A DNA stretch of 64,000 nucleotides from Bryoerythrophyllum caledonicum (GCA_963971425.1 OZ020523.1:22921105-22985104); one strand, 5' to 3'; numbered from the stretch's first letter, positions 1-12,053 are shown. Translations and numbers: made by a program. Notes: generated by a model not told the origin, from the sequence alone.

Positions 1-1202
1 TGCGGGTGCTCCTCTAGCCCCGGGTAGATCACCTTCATGCCCAGCTTCTTCAGCCTCTGCGAGTAGATGAGCGCGCGGTCGCAGTGCTCCCTCATCCGGA
101 GCTCCAGGTGCGGCAGCCGCATGGAGAGATGGAACGCAACCTGGGGGTTCATCGTTGGTCCGAGCAGCATGAGAGCGCCTTGGTGTAAGCCCATCATCGA
201 GGACACGAGGTCCGCTGGGCCACACACCGCTCCTGCTATGATGTCGCTGGAGCCGCTGATGAACTTGGTCATGCTGTGCACTACCACGTCCGCGCCGTGA
301 CGGATCGGAGATATTATGATGGGCGAGAAGGTGTTGTCCACCACGACCTGAATGCCCTTCTCGTGAGCTATGTCTGCAGCAGCAACAGGAAAGAGATTAA
401 TTATCAGCTGGACGTTCAGATCGGTTGCATACACTGAGAGAGGTAGATGGAATACCTGAGAGGACTGGGATGTTGGCTACAATCAACTGAGGATTCGACA
501 CGGACTCGAAGTACAGCACCTTGGTGGACGGCTTGATGGCTTCCTTCACCGCACGCACGTCTGCAATGTCGACGAAAGAGGTGGTGATGTTGGACGTTCG
601 TGGGAGGAAATGGGCCAGGAAGGCGTGCGTGCCGCCGTACAACCGATTGGAGGCCACAATGTGGTCCCCGGAGCTGCACAGCTGCATCAGCACGGAGGAG
701 ATCGCTGACATCCCGCTGGCTGTGCAATATGCAGCCTGCGTCCCTTCCATGGCCGCCATTTGCCTCGACAAGTTGAGCACCGTCGGGTTGTAATGCCTGT
801 AACACATCATCCTGTATAATTAGCACAAGATCATGGAAAGGAATAGGTAGTTAACATGTACAAGAGTATATAAGAGAATAAAAGCCATTATCAGTTCACA
901 TACCTGCTGTAGATGTAGAAATCACGGTCTGGACCAAGTTTCCCTTCAAATAACTTGCTCATAGTCTCCGGCTCCATCACTGTGAACGTGGTGGAGGCTT
1001 CGATGGACATGTTGACGCCGCCATGCTCTCCAAACTCACGGCGCATGTTCGCCAGCCCCTCCACAGGATGCATCCATTTCCTCAGCACCTCACTGTTTAT
1101 CTTCACATCCTCTTCCGCCTCTTCCCGCATGCGTTTCTGCCCAATTATGCCGTTCGCCACCACCTTCGACTTCGCATCCATGCTGTCCATAGTTACTGTC
1201 AC
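1..1202 (-). CDS. MGL: Methionine gamma-lyase, 5' three exons (partial, runs off the left edge)
   Basis: PLP-dependent lyase of the Cys/Met-metabolism family that cleaves methionine to methanethiol, 2-oxobutyrate and ammonia; the plant enzyme is cytosolic. Three minus-strand exons can be placed: 1202-904 (ATG at 1202), 796-456 and 373 to the window edge. The introns (903-797 and 455-374) have GT/AG ends, and the joined phases give continuous protein. Visible motifs are YSRHYNPT (PLP-phosphate binding), LEGTQAAYC-like MEGTQAAYCTASG, RLYGGTHAFL, VVVDNTFSP and SMTKFISG, whose Lys (about residue 250) forms the Schiff base. Exon 3 continues through GLHQGALMLLGPTMNP and GMKVIYPGLEEHP, which fits the plant MGL family closely. 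The C-terminal third lies outside the window. Cystathionine gamma-synthase or beta-lyase is less likely, because the N-terminus is short and the family-specific stretches match MGL. Confidence 0.93.
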
Positions 1203-3409
1203 GGAACTATGAAGCGCTGGCAGAGAACGAGCTGATCCCCAGGTAAACTCCTAATTCTGCAAGCCAAGCACGCATAGCCAGCTTCAACTGCTTCCTCGGT
1301 ATGGCAGCCCTAAACTCCCCTGCATAACATATATTTGCACAACAGCAAAGGTGAGTCATACATTGTGGTGACATGGAGGAAAACACCAAGAAAGATAGCT
1401 TGCAATTCGGACACAGAACTTCTCACTTGTAAAACTGAAGCTGCACAAAGCACAGCTTACGGTTCTGTCACCACGAATGCGTCCAAACCTCTGCTCAAAT
1501 ACAGTGACCCTACAATTCAACCCACCTACTCATGCTATGTATCATCCTTGGTTGGTATCGGGAAGCGTATCAAACGTGGGGTAAAGATTAAAAAAAAACG
1601 ATCGCACAATGCTCCAAGTGAGCTTCTATCTCGTAAACTGGAGACCCAAAACAGTAAGATTTTCCACTAAAACGAAACCAACAACGGATAATCCAAAGAC
1701 TGGACCAAGAATTTAGAACACATTCATGGTGGCAACTGACGAGATAGGGTTGATAATCATATTCACACCGTATATACCATACACAACGCATCACGTCATT
1801 CTCCCAGAACGAATCGTATCCACTTCCTGCACGGTTGAAAGCCGACCGACACTCCAATGTCTTCTACCGTGATTCTACCCAGTACTGATATTATATGTTA
1901 CACCTCAATCTTATCAACAGGAAGACCCCTTAATCGCCTGACCTCCCCAAAATACCTGCAGCTGTAAAGCCTACTACTCTCACGACCTACGCTTCGCCAA
2001 ATGAGACGAGACCACCTTTGAAGTCCAGAGGCCTGCAGCTTCCAAAGAAACTTCAAGACCCCACCAACATGAAACGTATGGAAACAAAGCCGCCGCCTCC
2101 CTCGAAACTAACGTCCACGAATGACAATATCAAAATAGCTGAAATTAGGAAAGGATGGTAGCAAGATGCGATCCAGCTTCCAAACCATGATCCAAGCTAC
2201 GATCTACAAAAGCAGTCAGAAAAGAATCCATCACAAAAAAAGAGAACCGCCTCGCATGTGTCCCACCAAAGCAGAATTGCGCAGACCATATTCCATCCCC
2301 TAAAAACCATAAACTCCAGTCCCTGATTAATTCCATTGCAGATGAATCATATCACAGCTCGATCATGAGGATTTCACCAGCACAAACTCCCCCTCCCTCA
2401 CAAAACCATGAAATCCCAGTCCAGAAAAAGGTCACGAAGAAGGGAACCACTGTGATAATGGTCACAAGGATGAAAATTACAAAGCTGTGCATGCAGCAAC
2501 AGGCGACAACACCACCAACAACAACAACAACTAAAAAGAAGACAGCAAATCAAACGTAACTTGTATCAACGCCCACAAAAAACAGACCATGAGAATATGG
2601 AAACTACTACCATACCATCCCATGCGTAGGAGAAAAAAGACCCTCCTCACAAGTGCCACAAGAAACAGAGTCCCATAAGTCCCATAAGAAAGAACACCAG
2701 CAATTACACACTGTAATGGACGAGTGAGGAAAGTTGTAAGATAGGAGCTCTTCACCTGCAGAGCATCAACACGAGTACTGTCTGTGAAGGCGCACTGTAA
2801 TGAACGAGTGCAGGAAGGCAAGCCTTTCCCCAGCAATGCATGCATCTCACTATTTAGTCCCTACAAGGGTTACACCTTTGGATGGGCCCCACGAGGGGGT
2901 CTATGGGGCACTTTTTTTTCTTGCCCTCTTTATTTTGGGGGCTCTAGAGGCGTTTTTGGTACTTTACACCTCCATGGGGTTTCTATTTTTTAAAGGGGGC
3001 CAACTAACCCAAGAAGGGGGGGTTTTAAGTGGGGATCCCCAATTTATGAAGGCTAGCTTGTGTCATGAGGATTGTTTGGGATCATGAATTGCAGTGGTAA
3101 TGGCGATGATTCCAAGTGGCGTCGCCGTCGTCGTCCGACGTGGCCGGCTGATGTGGCGCGAGGGATCCACATCGGTCTGACGTGGATGTGACTGGCTCCT
3201 GTTGGGTCTTTACTGGGTGCTGCTGTGGCACCTCATGACTCTGATGCACATGCACATATTTGCACACATATGCATATAACTTATGTATTTTAGCTGGTTC
3301 ACCTTCTCCTTCGTGTTGGTGGCATATCTGAGGGATCTCTTTAACCCTTGAACGCGGAAGCAGCCAGAAATTGGCTTCTCGGATGACATTGTTGGATGAT
3401 AATCAACGT
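1203..3409. other. Intergenic: MGL upstream region, no gene seen
   Basis: This stretch lies 5' of the minus-strand MGL start and should hold its promoter and 5' UTR, but no element can be placed with confidence. The many short ORFs on both strands have no domain-like composition. About 2860-3060 is rich in homopolymer G and T runs. 3090-3240 is GC-rich and may be an old gene or promoter relic. Confidence 0.5.
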
Positions 3410-4030
3410 AAAGTACCAATTGTACAAGCATCAGATGATGATGAAACTGGCCTTGTTGAGGTAATCATGTTTTGTCTAAGAAAGAAAATGCTTGTGAAAC
3501 GGATCTCAATATAGTGAAATTGAGAAACTTCTAGCTTTTGCTCTAGATCTGAATTCAAGCCATCGAAATGATATTTTTTGAATTTTAAGTCCAACTAATG
3601 AAATGAAGCTAATGATGTCTAGTTTCCATACCATTTTGAAAATTAAAAAAATACTTATAATTGAATAAGTTATTGCAATTTGAACTTGGACCTATAACCG
3701 TGGTTCCAATTTTAGTTGAACACGGAACTTTCATTTACACCACAATTTTTGGCACTATAATTTCCACCTTCGGTGAAATTTTCAGAATTTTTAGCATAAT
3801 TTGTATTTAATATGAATTTTCTCGACTTTTTCTTCAGAAAACCACAATAAATTCAAATTTCCACCAAAAAATCTGTGATTTTTGTAACATAATTGAGACA
3901 TATGATCTCATCTCTGAATTTTTTTAAAAAAAAATTCCACTTTTATTTGATGAGAAACTAGAGCATACAGTTGATTGAAAATTTAGATTGATGCCACGGT
4001 CATAAGCTCTGTCGTCTAAGGGTTAAACCA
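3410..4030 (-). repeat. Dispersed ~620 bp repeat, inverted copy
   Basis: Read on the minus strand, this matches the block at 8440-9060 and the one at 57890-58530. Shared parts include the 'catcatcatctgatgct'-type edge near 3425, the stretch around 3460-3600 (reverse complement of 8880-9010) and the end near 4000-4028 with 'gatgccacggtcat' and a TTAACCCTTA-like terminus. The copies are diverged and coding-free. A further partial copy lies at about 45790-45930. It is probably a non-autonomous transposon, class not determined. Confidence 0.6.
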
Positions 4031-4429
4031 TATAGACGGATGGTAAGGGAAGGAGGATATGGTCAAAACCTAGCCCCTATTTTTATGTTGGAAGGGGGCC
4101 CTATTTAGACCAAGGTGGCCCCTCAAATGGTAATTTGAGGCCGTAGCCCCCAAGATTGGCAAAAACAATTCCAAAAAGGCTCATGGATCCCGGAAATAAG
4201 AAAGCCAGAAAAAGAGGCCTACCCCTGGCCCACCCTCCGTGACATCCGTCTACATGAAATAAAGAGATCCACAGTTGAGTTGTTCCCTTCATCAACCCTT
4301 AATCCTTTTACCCTTTAAGGCCAAACGACCATACATGGGTCGTTTTGGCATAAGAACCTTTGTAGCAAGCGCTATAGGCCACTTTGAAGGAAAAAATAGA
4401 CCATGAGGTGGAGGAAGATGGGCATCTAT

Positions 4430-5160
4430 TGAGACCATTACCACAACAATCGATGCAAGCCTAGGCAAGCTATAGTGATTCCCGTGACATGAGTTTGTAG
4501 ATTTTTGTGTTGAAACGTATCCAATGCGTAAATGTCATTCTGCATGATCTAGAACACTTGTAGATTTTTTTAGGCGAGGAAAGCTCATCGGCCTTCCTTA
4601 AGGATTAAGGTCGAGAGGCCCATAGGTGGTCGCTTGTGGACTAATTTGGAAATATCTTTATCAATACTTCATTTTTGTTTCATCCACGACCTAAATGAAA
4701 TTCTTTGGATCCATGCGCTTTCAACAAATGCAGTAAGAATGTGGGCCATAGTCTGACGGGAAAACTATAGTGATGTTTGTAGTGACCAGTCGCAATGAAA
4801 TGTACCCACCGTGGATATGATATTCTACATGACCTATTACAGTCGTCCAGGCTTGTTTACGACCATTGTCTTTAAAAGATTAAGGCCTATGAGGCCTTGG
4901 GACGGTTCTTTTTATGCTCAGGGTATAGTAAATTTTTCCATGATTAACCATTGTTGTTGCAGTGTTTAGAATGCACGTCGCTCTCCGTGACAATTTTCCA
5001 ATGGGTCTCCCTAATCTCCAATTGATGCATGCATTGGCAAACTACAGTGATTTTTGTGAAGTGGGATTGCGATGAAATGTATTGGTTGTATAAATGATAT
5101 TCTACATAATCTATTATGCTCGTAGATTCTCCCAGGCCTTGCCAATCCAGTTAGAAGTTA
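4430..5160 (+). repeat. Degenerate tandem repeat, ~277 bp period, about 2.6 units
   Basis: The phrase 'gcgatgaaatgta...gatattctacat(g/a)a(c/t)ctatta' recurs near 4520, 4796 and 5073, each time preceded by 'ca(a)actayagtgat' and followed by an AGGCC-rich stretch. Spacing is about 276-277 bases. Single solo copies lie near 42560-42640 and 52430-52560, so the unit is also dispersed. It has no coding potential. Confidence 0.6.
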
Positions 5161-6915
5161 GAGGGTTAAATTTCTACTGTAGGTCATCTTTAATTCCTAA
5201 AGGTCCAAGAGTTCCCTTGGGGGACTCTTGAAGGTTTGGGCAGGTTTCTATGGTGTTAGTTTATAAAATTCTTCTTTGAAAGTTTACCATGTATGGACAT
5301 TACTAAAAGCTTTGTGTGAGTACAATTCTTTCCTAAATCTGACAATTAATGAAAAAGTTATAGGTTTTTGAATTTCAAATGGGGAGAGCAGGCATGTCGG
5401 GCAACTCCAAAAACATTCTAGCAAAAGTTTTGCCACTGGAACATTGCACATTAACTGAAGTCAAACATTTTCACATGTTGTCACACATTGTCAGGCAAGG
5501 TACCAAAAAAACTTCTTCTTTTCCACATAAAACTTGGAGATCTTCATATTTTTCACTTTTTATTTTTTCTATTACAAGACGTGGTGTAAACCTTTGTATT
5601 GACCATTCGGATTATCATTCTAAAACATATTTTTTTCTCAAAAAATTAAAACTTGAATTGGCACTTTTTGAACCTCCACTCCTTGTACATTTTTTTTAAT
5701 ATGCTACGCCCCTTCTCTACCTCTAAAAATTGGTATACAAGAAAATAACATCATGACTAACATGATGGTAATGACTTTAGACCCTGTGTAGTGGAAAAAA
5801 CTCACACCAAATGAAGTCAAAGTCTGTTGATCCACTTAACGCAGGGAACAAATTGAACCCTTTTCTCTACTTCAAAAACTATAATCTTTCAATCTCTGAG
5901 GTCAAAGTTCATGAAATTCACGACTACTTAACAAGTCTTATGATTAGACGTAGAAATAAAAGTTTTATTTCCCTCCTCATTCATTGCACTAAAATGAACA
6001 ACTTTGAAATGCTTTTGGTGCCTTGGGCATTTTGGGGTTAGCTAAAATTGAACACAAGAAGAATGGGTGATTTTGATGAAGTCCACAATTTACGGTTTAC
6101 CTTATCCAAATAAAAAGAAATTCTAAAAATAACTTGCCAACGTTTTTGGAAATTTGTTTTGGGGGAACATATTTTCACTAGGTGATTAAATTAGGTGTAC
6201 ATATAATGTACTAGAGTGAAAATATGTTCCCCTAAAGTACAATAATGTACTAATAATGTACTAGAGTGATTGATTACTCTGTACTAGTTTTTGTTTCCCT
6301 CCTTACTCACTGCACTGACCCTTGAGTACAATATTCTTTTTGGGAGGACCCTTCTCTCTCGTCTTCCTCTTCGAAATTTCTCCCCCACTTGCGTTTTGGC
6401 TTTTCTTTAGTGACGGTAGAGACGGCAGCCGCTTGGGAAGGTTGCAGCACTTTTCCTCCTTTTCTTGTCTCTTTGTATCTGCCCAAGCTTGTGTCATGGC
6501 GGTGACGTTGGAGAGCTAATTTCCCCGTGTTGCATTAATTTCGGCTGGTGTGGTGTTTAATTAGATTCGCCAGCTTGTCATGGTTGTGGAATGCACCGAT
6601 GACAACTGCGACGCGGATTACGGCAAAAAAATAGATATAATTCACGTTGTTCCATTATTATGAGAGTGAAGTTCCTCTTTCTTTTTCCCTCTGTTACCAT
6701 AACCAGATTTCTAATAGGTACATTATTGAGATTCTAGCCGGAGAAACCATACAGATACAGAACCAAAGAAATCATACAGGCTCAGAACCGGAGAATGTTA
6801 TTGCAGGACATGTGGCCATCTTTATGTTTGGCTTACACAGAGAGCAAACCAACAGCGGCAGTAGCACTGAGTAAATCCGCTAACGAATTATTTCTGGCCA
6901 CGCTATGACCTACAA
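5161..6915. other. AT-rich intergenic DNA with one strong hairpin
   Basis: No gene is recognisable. The ORFs at 5379-5699 and 5811-6041 are low-complexity Lys/Phe/Ile products of AT-rich DNA; parts of the region resemble 47160-48160, suggesting a shared old repeat. An inverted repeat at 6162-6179 and 6215-6232 has 18-base perfect arms and a 35-base loop. About 6300-6520 is pyrimidine-rich and more GC-rich. Confidence 0.45.
6162..6232. repeat. Inverted repeat / hairpin with 18 bp perfect arms
   Basis: The left arm GGGGAACATATTTTCACT (6162-6179) is the exact reverse complement of 6215-6232, with a 35-base AT-rich loop. It may be a very short MITE or a cruciform-forming remnant. Confidence 0.75.
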
Positions 6916-7439
6916 TCAAGCATGGTTTGGAGGATTGATCTTCGGGGATGGTGGGTAGCCTTTGGGAGCTTCTCGACTCATGGCCATTACTACTCCCCGC
7001 TGCTTCGAATTCATCGCCGCACCATGAAATCCTTCCTCTGCCACAAGAAACATCCAGTCACAACGATACATGACATGAACAAATTCCACGACGTCAATCA
7101 TCTGCTTAGAAACGCGGTTGTTCTCCAAAACACAATTCACCGCGAGTCCATGAATATAGCAATGTCATCAAGTGCGTCTAGATGATTTCTTTAAAGCCGC
7201 AGGCCTCGCCTACGACTCTAAGGATGCTCGATGCACCATGGAAGCTGAATCAATGATCAGTCTAGTTCTCCCAAGTACCATGTTAGGAGTGTAATGTTGA
7301 GTGGGATATCATGTGGTTTACCTGCTGGCATGCCACCTCCTTTGAGGAAGGGGCGTGGGATTGTTGGCTGAAATGAAGCAGCAAAAGCGATGAAGCTAAG
7401 TAGCAACAGCAGCTTGAAAACACACACGGGTTTCTCCAT
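6916..7439 (-). CDS. Small secreted peptide precursor, IDA-like C-terminus (two exons)
   Basis: Proposed model: exon 1 from 7439 (ATG) to 7322 and exon 2 from 7037 to 6916 (TGA), with a 284 bp intron that has a GTAAAC donor and a TTTCTTGTGGCAG acceptor; phases agree. The product is 79 residues. An N-terminal signal peptide is clear: MEKPVCVFK, then LLLLLSFIAFAAS. A variable middle follows, with basic residues (KQR, SR) before the C-terminus APKGYPPSPKINPPNHA. The layout (short precursor, signal peptide, Pro-rich C-terminal motif ending N-H) is that of plant post-translationally processed peptide hormones. The tail recalls the IDA motif PKGVPIPPSAPSKRHN in having PKG, PPS-P and a final N-H, but lacks SKRHN. 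The identity is inference; another proline-rich peptide family is possible. The gene ends just left of the duplicated segment starting near 7600. Confidence 0.5.
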
Positions 7440-8047
7440 TTTCCTGCCTGCAATCAAAACGTCGACGAAAATCTTTCACCGCTCTCGACAGGACACGAGG
7501 TAAACTCAGCATGAAAGTCTCCTTGATTATGTCAACCAAGATCTATCAAGGAAGAAACGAGAAGTGCAACATGCATTACCTCTAATTTGTGGCACTCCTT
7601 GCCGCAGAGAAATTACAGTGGCTCTGGAATGCGCACTGCCTCACAATTTTATGGCCTCACCCATGCATACACGGACGTTGTGAAGTGACTGTTCTCGCAT
7701 ATTATCTGCACAGATCCGCAATGACACTTTGATTGTGGCTTCCTTGACGTTGAGGAATCAGGACCTACGCAGAAGTGGTATCAGAATCAGTTGCTCTTGT
7801 AATATTCTCTTGGAGCCTTTATTCAAGGGATGCTTGGAGATCACGTTTGAAGTCGTGATCGCATCTGGAGATGAACTCTAAATCAGTTCAAGTCGTGATC
7901 TCATTTGGAGACTTCATCTGCATTCATCAACCTTACTTCAACCTTACTTCAACTTACTTCAACCTTAGTTCAAGAGATCATCCGATGAACTCTAAATAAT
8001 TGAAACATCTGCTCGGGTGTTGGTCCATAAACTGGATCTGTGGTATA
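7440..8047. other. Region without a gene upstream of the peptide gene
   Basis: 7440-7600 should hold the peptide gene's 5' UTR and promoter; a TTGATTGCAG just before the ATG could end a 5' UTR intron. From about 7600 the sequence belongs to the segmental duplication. 7900-7980 contains short direct repeats of 'cttacttcaac'. No coding sequence is seen. Confidence 0.4.
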
Positions 8048-8401
8048 AGGTAAGCCCCCCAATAACCAACAAAAACCCATAGCCAATGCCTATAAAATTG
8101 GGGTATATCCAATCCTCTTCCATCCCATTACCACCAACTCAGTTCCAAATGGAGGTTTGCTATTAGTCAACACCCTTACTTTTGGTCGTTGGTTATGGGG
8201 GTACCAACTGTTGGCCACCCACTAAACATGGCTGCACAATTTGAAAATTCATAACTAATTCAGTTTTCATTAAAAAAATATGAAATCACTTGGGTTGGAG
8301 TTGTAATTCTATTGGCTATCACTTAAAAAATGATAGTATAATTATCTCCTTTGTCCATATATGCACATTCCTTAACTTGTCGGTTTTAGGGGGGCTTACC
8401 T
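8048..8401 (+). mobile_element. TA-flanked MITE, family 1, complete copy
   Basis: A 354 bp element with terminal inverted repeats beginning AGGTAAGCCCCCC, flanked on both sides by TA (8046-8047 and 8402-8403). It has no coding capacity. A TA target duplication points to the Tc1/mariner-like (Stowaway-type) group, though the terminal bases are not canonical Stowaway. Other copies: 57511-57862, 28223-28574 (inverted), and partial ones at 10284-10433, 59770-60007 and 27302-27600. Confidence 0.82.
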
Positions 8402-8439
8402 TAATTTGCATGAAGGTGATTGACCACCTTCGTTTTTAG

Positions 8440-9060
8440 TTGGTGGCACATTAGCCCTTAAAGGACCTATGACCGTGGCATCGGTCCCAATTTCCATTCT
8501 ACAATGTGCTCTAATTTTTCTTTTAGTATAAATGGAAATTTTTTATTTCATTTTTTAGAGATCGCATGTTTTTGTTTATGTCACAAAAATCATAATCATT
8601 TTTGTGAAATTTTGGATTTATTGTGAATTTTTAAAGAAAATGTGAAGAAAATTCATAGTAAATACAAAGTATGCTGAAAATTTCATCAGAGGTATACATT
8701 ATAGGGACAAAATTTGTGGTGTACATGAATCTTCCGCATTCAGTTAAAATTAGAGAATTGGTCAAGCATGGTCGTAGGCCCAAACTTCAAATTGCTATAA
8801 CTTATTCAACTTTGTGTATTTTTTAATTTCAATTTGGAATGGAAACTAGACTTCATAAACTTCAATTCTTTAGTTGGACTCAAAATTAAAAAATATCATT
8901 TTAATGACTTGAATTTAGATTTAGAACAAAAGCCATAAGTTTCTAAAACTCACTACATTGAGATCCATGTCACAAACTTTTTCTTCTATAGATACAACAT
9001 GATTACGTCAACGAGGCAAGTTTCATCATCATCTAATGCTTACACATTCAGTGAACTCTC
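8440..9060 (+). repeat. Dispersed ~620 bp repeat
   Basis: Starts near a TTA(G/A)CC(C/T)TTAAAGG motif and ends near 'catcatcatctaatgct'. It matches 57890-58530 (same orientation, part of the segmental duplication) and 3410-4030 (inverted). It abuts the receptor remnant at 9107, so it marks the break where the 5' half of that receptor was lost. Confidence 0.65.
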
Positions 9061-9106
9061 CACAAAAAGAATTGGATGAAAAGCGATCGTTTATAGCAAT
9101 AAGCAT

Positions 9107-11135
9107 GTGATGAAATGTTGCTTTTCAAGGGAGGATAAAGCAATATGGCGTCCAAATGAAGAGTGGAGATATCATCCTTTGGCATTGAAGGCCTTGGGAG
9201 ATCAATTGGTTACCACCAAGATCAAAGATTGGGATGAAACCTTGAAGGCATTGGATAGTTTAATATGTGGAAAGATACTAAACACCATGTGTTCTCAATT
9301 CTTGGGTTGGGATTTTATGCTCTTCAAAAGGAATTGCAAGAGATATTCTTGGACTTTGCACTTCTTTGGAGGTCTAAATGGATTTGGGACTCATGGAATT
9401 TTGGCCATTTGTGGATCCAAGAGAATGTCTTGGGGTGGAAATGGTTGTGCACATTGCATTTAGTTTCTGAAGGTGAAATGATTGCAAATGTAAGACTTCT
9501 CTCCTATTCCTTCTTGAGAACTTTGTCTTTGTAGCAATGATGTGGTTACGTTAGAAGTCTTGAGGGTCACTTAAACTTTTAGTAAGATAATTTGATTTTT
9601 GAAATGTGTTTCTTAAATTCTTTCTAGATACTAAAAATATATAGAAGAGCTTGTTCGGTTATTCCATAAGAGTTCGGTGGTTTGTTTTAAACTCAAGTTA
9701 AGAAGGCTTAACCATCTGTGGGAGTGAAAGTAGACACTAGTGCCTTGTCTCTTCGGTTGGATTGAGGTATTGGAGGTTCAAACACCAAAAATGGTTAAAA
9801 TAATATTGGCTATATTTATTGGATTCATAGTTTTCTTGTTGTCAATTGCACTATCCCTCTTTGACTAATTTGGAGGTTTTTCTTCACTAAAGTAATAAAT
9901 CTAACATACCTTATTGTAGGAATACCATAAAGCCAAATTAAATGCAAATGTGGCCCAATGAATCCTTCAAAATGTTGAGATTGTACATAAAGTTTGCACT
10001 TTGAAAGTTCTACACCTATGTTTTAAGGTAAAGAAAATCGTTCATGTCAAAGATAGAGCTGTGGTATCTATATAAGTACTTTTGGGTGACTTTAGAAGCA
10101 ACTCTATGATGGTTGAAAGCATTGATCACATTTGTTTCTTTGTATTGAAATTCAAAATCCTGGTGTTGTGATACAGTAACAAATGAAGGTTGTGCCTATT
10201 CTTTATTCATTTCTAAAATTGATGAAGCAAGTAAATTTTGATGACTAGCTCAATGAAGTTTCACATCTGTGAACATTGCTGTAAGGTAAGCCTCCCCATA
10301 ACCAACCAAAATCCATAGCCAACGCCTATAAAATTGGGGTATATCCAACCCTCTTCCATCCCATTACCACCAACTCAGCTCCAAATGGAGGTTTGCTAGT
10401 AGTATACTTTTGGTAGTTGGTTATTTTGTAGATATTAGCAAGTTCCTACCCACATCAGTGCAAATGCTTGATGTTTCTTTCCACCCTTATTTTCAAAGCA
10501 TACAAATTTGTGCAATGGCCGCATTGACAAACTTGCAGGACTTGAATCTTTGACATTGCCTTGATATGCGTGATTTTACAGGCCTATGTAAGTTCAATTT
10601 GTTGAAGAAGTTGGACATCTCATGTACGGGAATTTCTGAGGTACGCGGTGATCTGTGGAAGCTAAGGCATCTACAATACCTTGATGTGAGCCACTGCTTT
10701 GTCGGCATCGTCCATTCGACGGCCTTGCAGACTGTCCTTGCACATGATTGTGGAGAATTGAGAGAGGTGCCAGATGATTTGAGTAGCTTACAATAATTGG
10801 AGGTGCTTGATTTGCACAAGGGTTCGAAAATGCTTGTGGACTATCTCAGGAATGAGGGGAAATTGGAAGTGAAAGTGGGCGGTTGATTGTGCCTCTTGTG
10901 CGGAAGCTTACGGGCTTTGAGGTTGCACGGGATGAAGAAGGATGCAACTGTAGCTCATGTGAATTCATGGGATCATGGATTGCAGCCAAGAAGCGTGTCG
11001 ACGCTGCTGCCTACAACTGGCTTAAGAACGTCCTTGGTTCTGGGGAGGATTATACATCTAAAAGATGGGCATCTAAAACAAATTCAAACAAAAGCTATAT
11101 GTCTATTTCTTATGTGGACAAGTTTTAATCAATAG
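9107..11135 (+). pseudogene. TNL receptor pseudogene A (NB-ARC 3' half plus LRR fragments)
   Basis: 9111-9530 matches the second half of exon 4 of the intact receptor (ARC region: HPLALKALG, then KIKDWDET and LCTLHLV) and keeps the following intron start. Relative to copy B at 58577 it lacks one A near 9255, which shifts the frame between the two pieces. 10503-10870 matches the LRR exon (MAALTNLQDLNL, LRHLQYLDVSH, VPDDLSSLQ) but has stops after LNL and SSLQ. 10890-11070 matches the post-LRR part (CNCSSCEFMGSWIAAKKRVD) in a shifted frame. The TIR exon and P-loop are absent. A partial MITE (10284-10433) sits in the intron before the LRR piece. This is a host gene relic, clearly non-functional as a receptor. 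Confidence 0.85.
10284..10433 (+). mobile_element. MITE family 1, 3'-truncated copy
   Basis: Begins AGGTAAGCCTCCCC after a TA and follows the family to about 'tggtagttggttat', then stops; the right terminal repeat is missing. The copy at 59770 occupies the matching place in the other segmental copy and runs further, so this truncation came after the duplication. Confidence 0.75.
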
Positions 11136-11595
11136 TTCAGATCAGTATCATCATCCATGATAATGAAATGATTTGTACTTTGTGCAATTGTGACCATAGA
11201 TATTTATTGTATTTGAGTATATTTAACATATTTGGCAACTCAATTCAAATGCTTCTTGTCAACAAGTAGTATACTCACACAAGTCTTTCTTGGCCAATCT
11301 CTGCATTAATATTACTTGGCAATGTAATCCTAAGTATTTTGAAGAGATCTATAATCCTCCAAATCATAATTTGATTTCTGTAGAGTTTTTGTGTAATGTG
11401 AATCTAGATATGAACTTCAAAGTAAAGAGTGTTGTATTTCTTACAAGATTTTCACTCACTTGAGATTTTCCACATCTAATGACCAACCTCGTTAGGTGAG
11501 CACTAAGAGAATAATAACAACATATTACCAAGAGTGCCATGAGTAAAAGTATTGGCTGGTTTAATCAGCCACTAATTCCAAAGTTAATTAGAGCC
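11136..11595. other. Non-coding remainder of segmental copy A
   Basis: AT-rich, no ORF of note. 11109-11215 and 11470-11595 match copy B almost base for base; 11220-11460 has no counterpart there. Confidence 0.5.
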
Positions 11596-11822
11596 CACTA
11601 CACTAAAGTTGATATTTAGTGTTAAGCATAGTAAATGACTTGTAAATGCTATAAGTTTTTAATCTTGATGATTATTTTTACCAACTATGTTTACACTGAT
11701 TCTCCTCTTTAGATAATATAAATGAATATGCTCTCATGAAAAATCCGCATCAAAAGTAAAAACTTATAGCATTTACAAGTCATTTACTGTGCTTAACACT
11801 AAATATCAATTTTAGTGTAGTG
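11596..11822. mobile_element. MITE with ~65 bp terminal inverted repeats starting CACTA
   Basis: The arms 11596-11660 and about 11758-11822 are near-perfect reverse complements, both starting CACTACACTAAA at the element ends, with a ~97 bp AT-rich centre. The CACTA start suggests a non-autonomous CACTA (En/Spm) relative, but no matching 3 bp target duplication is evident. Half of the same element is present at 61200-61258 in copy B, where a larger transposon begins inside it. Confidence 0.75.
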
Positions 11823-12053
11823 TATAGTCAAACTAGCATCATGTATGAAACAAAAGAACTTGTACACTACAACCTTCAATAGATACAACTACTTGGATCA
11901 AGTGAACTACTCAAAAAATGTTCTTGCTTTTGCACATTAGCAAAAGCATCTGATCCAAATACAAAGTCATCCCAAGTTATAATAAGATATTCTTTATTTT
12001 AAGAATTAGTCCTGTTATTTCTTCAATTTTATTAGCTCTTGGGTATGGAAGAG
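11823..12053. other. Short intergenic stretch before the LTR element
   Basis: AT-rich with no gene seen. It ends in AAGAG (12049-12053), the left target-site duplication of the LTR element. Confidence 0.5.

Larger units (their letters stand above)
7598..11655 (+). repeat. Segmental duplication, copy A (~4 kb)
   Basis: From about 7600 the sequence closely matches 57213 onward (for example 7611-7760 and 57226-57370, 9100-10290 and 58570-59770, 11109-11215 and 60941-61045, 11470-11655 and 61085-61258). Both copies carry the same MITEs and the same receptor remnants in the same order. Each has private deletions: copy A keeps LRR-coding sequence lost from copy B, while copy B keeps 3' receptor and UTR sequence lost from copy A. 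Confidence 0.9.

Noticed and set aside
5379-6041. ORFs of 106 and 76 codons
   Set aside because: AT-driven low-complexity frames in a region related to other repeats; no start context or motif.
9107-9534. Two overlapping ORFs as small NB-ARC proteins
   Set aside because: They are pieces of one decayed receptor exon separated by a 1-base loss, as shown by the copy at 58577.
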